Assembly (NCBI GenBank): GCA_023053545.1
Contig: JAKZAN010000206.1
Location: forward strand, 1-64,000
Origin: Lepidurus packardi
Taxonomy: Eukaryota; Arthropoda; Branchiopoda; Notostraca; Triopsidae
Direction of reading: 5' to 3'
Length of the DNA: 64,000 nt
How positions within the stretch are numbered: position 1 is the stretch's first letter; every line of letters begins with the position of its first letter. Shown piece by piece: positions 58,985-64,000 of the stretch. The notes beneath the pieces were generated by a model. It had not been told where the DNA came from and ran no database searches. It saw only the letters and a list, made by a program, of their open reading frames with translations. Position numbers and translations under genes: made by a program.

Positions 58985-59926
58985 ATGCTTAAAAACATAC
59001 TCTTACTAGCACTCGTCCTCGCCGCTGTCCACTGCGCAGACGACGATGTCTACAATGGACCCAGCGAGGAGGATGTCATCGTCTTGGATGCTGACACTCT
59101 TGAACCCACCATCTATGAGTCCGAAGATCCTTGGATGCTTGAACTATACGCACCCTGGTGCGGACATTGCAAGACTCTCAGACATGAATGGGCAAAGCTC
59201 GCCACCAGTTTGAAGGGATCTGTCAAGGTCGCCAAAATTGATGCCTCCATCTACAGGAAGTTCGATCAGGTATATGGTCTCAAGGGCTATCCTCATGTCG
59301 TGTTCATTCCCGGAGGACGCAAGGACAAGAAGATCTACTACCCCTACGAAGGAGCTCGATCAGCCACAGCTCTTGAAGAATGGGCTCTGGAAAAAACCAG
59401 AGATTCTAAGGGATTCCTGTTGGAGAGAATCGTTAGCGAAGATACTTGGAAAGAGTATTGCGTCGGCCTGCAGAAACCAATTTGCGTGATCGTATTCCTG
59501 CCCAACCTCCAGGACTCTACTTCCAGCGAAAGAGATATGTACCTGAACATGGCCAAAGAGGTATTGAATCTTGATTTAACATTATTTTCTGTGCAGACCA
59601 TCAATAACTTTAGAGACAAGCCGATCAGCTTCCTGTGGGCCCAGGCCGGCGACCACCCTGAACTTCAGTAACAATTCGCTATGGGCTCAGGATTCCCCTC
59701 AGTTCTCTTGGTCAGCCCTACCAGAAAGGCATATACTTTCATGAAGTCATCCTTCACTGAAGAGAACTTCGAAGTGTTCCTTAAGGACGTATTCGGCAGA
59801 AAGGCATCCAGAATAAAATATGGATCCTATAGTGGAGATCTTGCATTCAGCACCGTCGATGTGGAGAAGGAAGCCTCTAACACCGATGTGGACATCGAGG
59901 TGGGAGAGAAAGACGAAGAACTGTGA
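58985..59926 (+). CDS. Protein disulfide isomerase, one active thioredoxin domain
   Basis: The frame is 313 residues, or 301 if the in-frame 36-nt GT..AG segment 59561-59596 is an intron, which its A+T-rich content and position suggest. A signal peptide (LLLALVLAAVHCA) precedes a thioredoxin domain with WCGHC at 57-61 and YPHVVFIPGG, then a b-type domain (FLWAQAGDHPELQ, then FPSVLLVSPTRKAY) as in PDIA6/P5. The usual P5 has two active domains; here there is one. The C-terminus KDEEL resembles an ER-retention signal. It forms and reshuffles disulfides of secretory proteins. Confidence 0.92.
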
Positions 59927-60138
59927 TTATAGGGAATATATAGACATAGTACCCTTTTTAACAAGAACGTACCATTCTAACTAAGGATAAATGGAGCCAC
60001 AGGTGCCCCTTTATTTGTGCAAGTCAAACCCAACAGCGGATGCTTGACTAGAAAAGATAGCCAACTCGAAATATAACAATATACACATTACTCATCAAAC
60101 CTATTAGACTTTTTCTTTCGCAAAATAGGAGTGGGTCT

Positions 60139-60582
60139 TCAGAAGTTCTTGAATACAGCTTCTGGGTTGATCGCACTGATGTCCCCGGTTAGCTTGAACC
60201 TTCTGAATTCTTCTCCCCGCATCGTGAACCGTTATCTCAGGAACTGTTCAGTGTTCATTTGTTGAAAACCACCCACTACGCTCAGACCTACAAACATGAA
60301 ACCTGCACTCCACAGGAACCTTGCTTTTTTGGAAGTGAATCTGCGGATATAGGGGAGGCGTTTGTAGAAGGTGATGGGGAGAAGGGTGACTAATCCTGCG
60401 ATGCCGAGTATGAATAGGTTTTTCTGGGTCATAGTAGTCATTTTGTCTACTTCGTCAGCCCTGAATATGGCGGAGTACTTGGGTTTCTGGGCAACACTGA
60501 AGTACTTGATGTACTCGAGTAGATCATATCTGGGGTGGTATCTGAGGGTATAGTCCCCGACGTAGACATCTCGTTCCTGCAT
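60139..60582 (-). CDS. Small two-span membrane protein, unknown
   Basis: A single exon of 147 residues from ATG 60582 to TGA 60139. The first 50 residues are polar and Tyr-rich (YVGDYTLRYHPRYDLLEYI). Two spans follow at about 56-72 (FILGIAGLVTLLPITFY) and 88-104 (LWSAGFMFVGLSVVGGF) around a basic loop. The C-terminal 35 residues are basic. The order suits a mitochondrial inner-membrane or ER protein, but no family is recognised. The TAA after FLR is read as Gln. Confidence 0.75.
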
Positions 60583-60890
60583 TTTTCGTGTCTATTCCTT
60601 TGGCAATGTTAGATTGTAACAATAGTTTTTGTTCTGTTAAAAAATAAGACTATATTTTTATGTATAACTAAACAAGCCAAGAAGAAGTACGTATAACCCA
60701 GACAATAAAAAATAATCAACTAAACTTCAACCTGATTGAGCTTATCATTTTATCACGATAACCTATGTTATTTTCTTAGTATTTTTGGCAGTCAATTGTC
60801 AGAATTAAAAAAAAATCCAATTTTTTGAATTCCCAGTCATCAATTACAAATACTTATAAACACAGTAATAAGCCACTCACATTGGGAAAT
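60583..60890. promoter_or_regulatory. Divergent promoter region
   Basis: 308 very A+T-rich bases between a minus-strand start at 60582 and the HEAT-protein start at 60891. Confidence 0.45.
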
Positions 60891-63629
60891 ATGTTTGTCA
60901 ATGCCAAGCTAGTCGATGGACTCAACAAGGCTTTCCTCCTCATCACCAAGAACAGCAACCAGGAGATCAAGGAGGGAGAGGAAATGCTCAGGAGAATGCG
61001 TGTCTCGCCTGAATACCCCTACACCCTCCTCCACTACATTTCAGGCTCCCAGTTCTCGCTTTTCAGCAAAAAGCAAGCCTGCATCGAACTCAAACTATTG
61101 CTGGACTCTGTCTTTTTAGATTTTGGCTATTGCTAAAAGCAGATGCAGGTCTTTGGCGATCTAATCACTGAAATCATTAATGTCTATCTCAGAACATAAT
61201 AGTCATTAGCAGATTACATCAGGTCTGCAATCCTGTTTAGGATGGAGTTAGCTTAAAACCATCTTGAGATGCTGATTAGCTATGTCCGCCAAAACACAAA
61301 TGTCGTAGGTCCCTCCGAACTCCACAGAACCCTACGACTTCTCAACACCGTCTACAAAAACTAAGACGTGTAGTCTGAAGGCATCGAAATCCTAACCACC
61401 TAGATCCTTCAAGAAGTAATATCAAGAATGTTGGCTGAGGGGAACAGCATGATCAAAATCATAAGATACCAGTGCATAAAACTGATCAACAGGATCCTTT
61501 ATTACTACTCCGATTTAGTCGGCAGTTCGGCTATTAACCTGCAGACTTTTAAAATCATATCGCAAATCCTCCAGGTCGAATAAGACAGTAATTGTTCACC
61601 AGAATAATAGCAGTATAACTTCAAGATGAAAGGGAAGGCCTTGGAAGTCCTTTCATTCTTGTCCTTAGAGAGCTATGAAGAGTTGAACCAGTAATTACAG
61701 AGGTTTATCAATGAAGTGTGGACCAAGTATCGCACGAGCCCCAAATACGCCAAATACTGTCTCCAGTACTTCTGCAACTTGCTCAACTCGCGTATCTGGA
61801 AGAAGCTCGAAAAGCAAGGAGCCGGTACTGACGGAATGGTCAGAGACCTTCTCCAAGTTGTGGTTGTGCATGTGTACGATGCTCCGGGAATGTTCAGGAA
61901 GTTCTAAAAGGATATCAACTAATTTTATGAGTACTACTATATGAATACCAATGTGTAGCAGGACAGAAGGGAAATATGCCATAGGATCTTAAGCAAGATA
62001 ATCAAGGGCTTCCAGAAAACTTGGGAAGAGGTTGTTAAGATAGGTGTGTAACACGCAGACCCCAGTACTCGTAGTGTTATGCTGCAGTTTATTTGCTAGA
62101 GCAACTCCAAGTACTATCACTTCGACGAATGCGAGTACGGCATTAATGAAGTGAAAAATATCCAGAAAGCTAGGCGTGGATGCGAAGTGCCCGTCTAGAT
62201 CGTGAAGAGTGTCTACCAAGCCATAGTCCGTCCTCACTTCTTCGAACTCTACGCTAAAGTCACTGGACAGTAGAAGTTCAGCCTGTCTACTTCAGAAATG
62301 TGCGATTTATTGAGTTAAATGAGATATGTCTACTATTTCTGCCATGAGCTAGGAAGATCTGAGGCAAGCATCTGTGGCAGACTCTTCTCGCGACTCACAA
62401 TCAAGATCCCAAGTTTAACTAAACTGACTTACTCCTACTTGAAGAGGATGGTACTTCTCCACTACAACAACCCTTAATAAACCATCATTATGAGTGATAA
62501 CTCGGATACAGTTATGCTCTTCAAGAGTCTTTTCGAAGATACTTTAGAAAACATCTTCCATCTTAACTTAGAAGATCTGATTTTCGTAGCAATTGTAGTC
62601 GAAGGGATCATGTCAAACTCAGTCCACATCATCCAACCTTTAATGAAGTAACTATCCATCAACATCCTGGAGCTGGCTAAAGAAGGCAGCGAACACGATA
62701 TGCTGATGACTGTGCTTAAGGTACCACAAGCCTATGTCTAGAGATTTGGAATGGAATCATAGTTTTGTTCGAATACAGTTAGCCTCATCAGCAGAAATAT
62801 CATCAATAAGAGCACACTCGTTCTTTACCAGCATTATCTGAGTTCACCGTTCTGCAAGGGACAGAACAGTGCAAACAATATGTTCGTGCAGATGTCGGAA
62901 CCAGGTTTTTGGACCTCCAATTTAGAGAGTATCGATGTCTTGATACCTCTTTATGTGGTCCTACTACATTCTCTCGGTCGAAGTCAGTACGACTTGAGAC
63001 CTGTGTTCGAGTCTATCTTCGAACACTTTCTACAGATCTGTAGTAAACTGTCTCAAAATAAATAGCAAGTACCTTGTTTCCGTCTCGATGCCAAGAGTGA
63101 CGAGCAAATCCTTATGCAGACTCTTAAACTCATGGTCGACGAGATTCCCGATTTGCTGATGCAGGCCCAATACGAATAGACATTTTATCGAGTTTTGCTT
63201 TCCTTGAAATTGAATGGTAAGTAATCAGCGCAGCTCCTCACCAAAGCAGCCGTTACTCTGGTCCCGCAGAATCCAGAGACTCGGAAAAGGGTCCTAAATA
63301 GTTTGTCAATCGGAAAAAAGAATCTAGACGGAAAGCCGGACACCCAGAATAGCTTGGTCAGTCTGCTGTTCGACTACTTCAGTGTCTACTTCAGCATCGA
63401 GGGCAGTGCGCCAAACAGCAATCTGTACGACTGGTAGAAATGGAGCATAATTCTGTAAAAGGTCGTGCAGAATAGCTCGAATTTCCGAAAGCTAAACACA
63501 TCCTGCAATATGACTCTAAGGGACAAGTTCCTTGAATTTTCGAATCGGATGCATCCTGACATGAGCAAAATGCTGAACACCAAAATGCAGGTCAAACTCT
63601 CATCAGTACTTTCTGCAAACTATGACTGA
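60891..63629 (+). CDS. HEAT-repeat protein, karyopherin/exportin-like
   Basis: A single exon of 912 residues with more than 25 Gln-type stops. The first 120 residues resemble the importin-beta N-terminus: an acidic helix pair (NQEIKEGEEMLRRM), then SPEYPYTLLHYI and FSLFSKKQACIELKLLLD, where karyopherins bind Ran. The rest is helical repeat. Length suits exportins and importins (850-1100). I could not match one subfamily; an exportin such as XPO7 or XPO4 type is possible but not shown. The absence of introns is typical of the long genes here. Confidence 0.75.
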
Positions 63630-63772
63630 AGGCACCTTGGATGTTTAAGGATAATTGTGTTATTTTATTTGTCAAGGAAAACTAAAAAGTATAGATATTC
63701 GTTAATGATCTTTCATTGTCATCCGCATCAATATCATCAAAAATAATACAGTCAGTTTTTTAAATATCTATT

Positions 63773-64000
63773 ATGGAGTCTTAGTCGAGTGGTTTGGTCC
63801 ACGATAATGTACTCAAACAATAGGTGGAACAAGTACCCGTCCGATTCCTCTCTTAACAATACTTTATCGCATCACGACCCCAGTACCAGCGTAGTTGTGG
63901 CATGTCCTCCCTCGTCTCTATCTTTAACTACCAATTCTCTACACTCGGCCAGGGCAAACTCAATCCCATCACTGTATAGGAAGCCTACCTCCGTCTCAAC
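63773..64000 (+). CDS. BIVM: BIVM-like protein, 5' part only
   Basis: A frame from ATG 63773 runs off the window after 76 codons. The block CGMSSLVSIFNYQFSTLGQG with PITVQEAY matches the BIVM family (basic, immunoglobulin-like variable motif-containing), a conserved eukaryotic protein of unknown function that is fused to or beside XPG/ERCC5 in vertebrates. A papain-like Cys fold has been suggested for the family, with Cys in this CGMSS block; I cannot confirm that here. The N-terminus is Gln/Ser/Val-rich. Confidence 0.75.

Noticed and set aside
1..64000. CRISPR arrays, bacterial operons, ribosome-binding sites or rRNA genes
   Set aside because: The sequence is eukaryotic with spliced genes; none of these is present.

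Overview
This window is macronuclear DNA of a ciliate. It opens with about 38 tandem CCCCAA (C4A2) telomere repeats. Conserved genes read through in-frame TAA and TAG (best read as glutamine) and end only at TGA. Introns are mostly 31-77 nt with GT..AG ends. C4A2 telomeres are known from oligohymenophoreans such as Tetrahymena and Glaucoma, but this DNA is visibly richer in G+C than Tetrahymena. I do not assign a genus. All gene models were built by hand with UAA/UAG = Gln and UGA = stop. Under this code, random open frames of about 100 codons are common, so short unsupported ORFs are scored low.

Layout. 1-230: left telomere, then a small membrane-protein gene. 1.0-3.8 kb: divergent ubiquilin and ER J-protein (DNAJB12-like) genes. 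4.0-5.3: SF3B2. 6.1-7.3: two tandem actinoporin-like genes. 7.55-14.6: intronless GCN1. 15.4-25.2: coiled-coil filament-like protein, unknown proteins, WD-like protein, RING plus chromo-barrel protein, MORN protein, small genes. 25.3-35.0: CDT1, zinc/coiled-coil protein, DOP1. 35.2-41.0: Rho-type GTPase, large EF-hand protein, microprotein, second coiled-coil paralogue. 41.0-45.2: DNA polymerase alpha catalytic subunit. 45.8-48.4: CX9C-type protein, histone-fold (TAF13-like) candidate, pseudo-dual-specificity phosphatase. 48.5-50.6: internal TTGGGG array beside a truncated gene copy, one intact gene of the same family and a second degenerate copy. 50.9-64.0: membrane GT2 glycosyltransferase, TTLL9-like ligase, RPS28, LITAF-like protein, U5-40K, unknown, PDI, small membrane protein, karyopherin-like HEAT protein, and the start of a BIVM-like gene cut by the window edge.

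Most genes are ordinary eukaryotic housekeeping: splicing (SF3B2, U5-40K), translation control (GCN1, RPS28), replication (CDT1, Pol alpha), trafficking (DOP1, Rho GTPase), ER folding (J-protein, PDI) and cilia/cytoskeleton (TTLL, MORN, EF-hand, coiled-coil). The most unusual items are the actinoporin-like pair, the interstitial telomere array at a broken gene copy, a phosphatase-fold protein that lost its catalytic motif, and a small gene with an apparent -1 frameshift.
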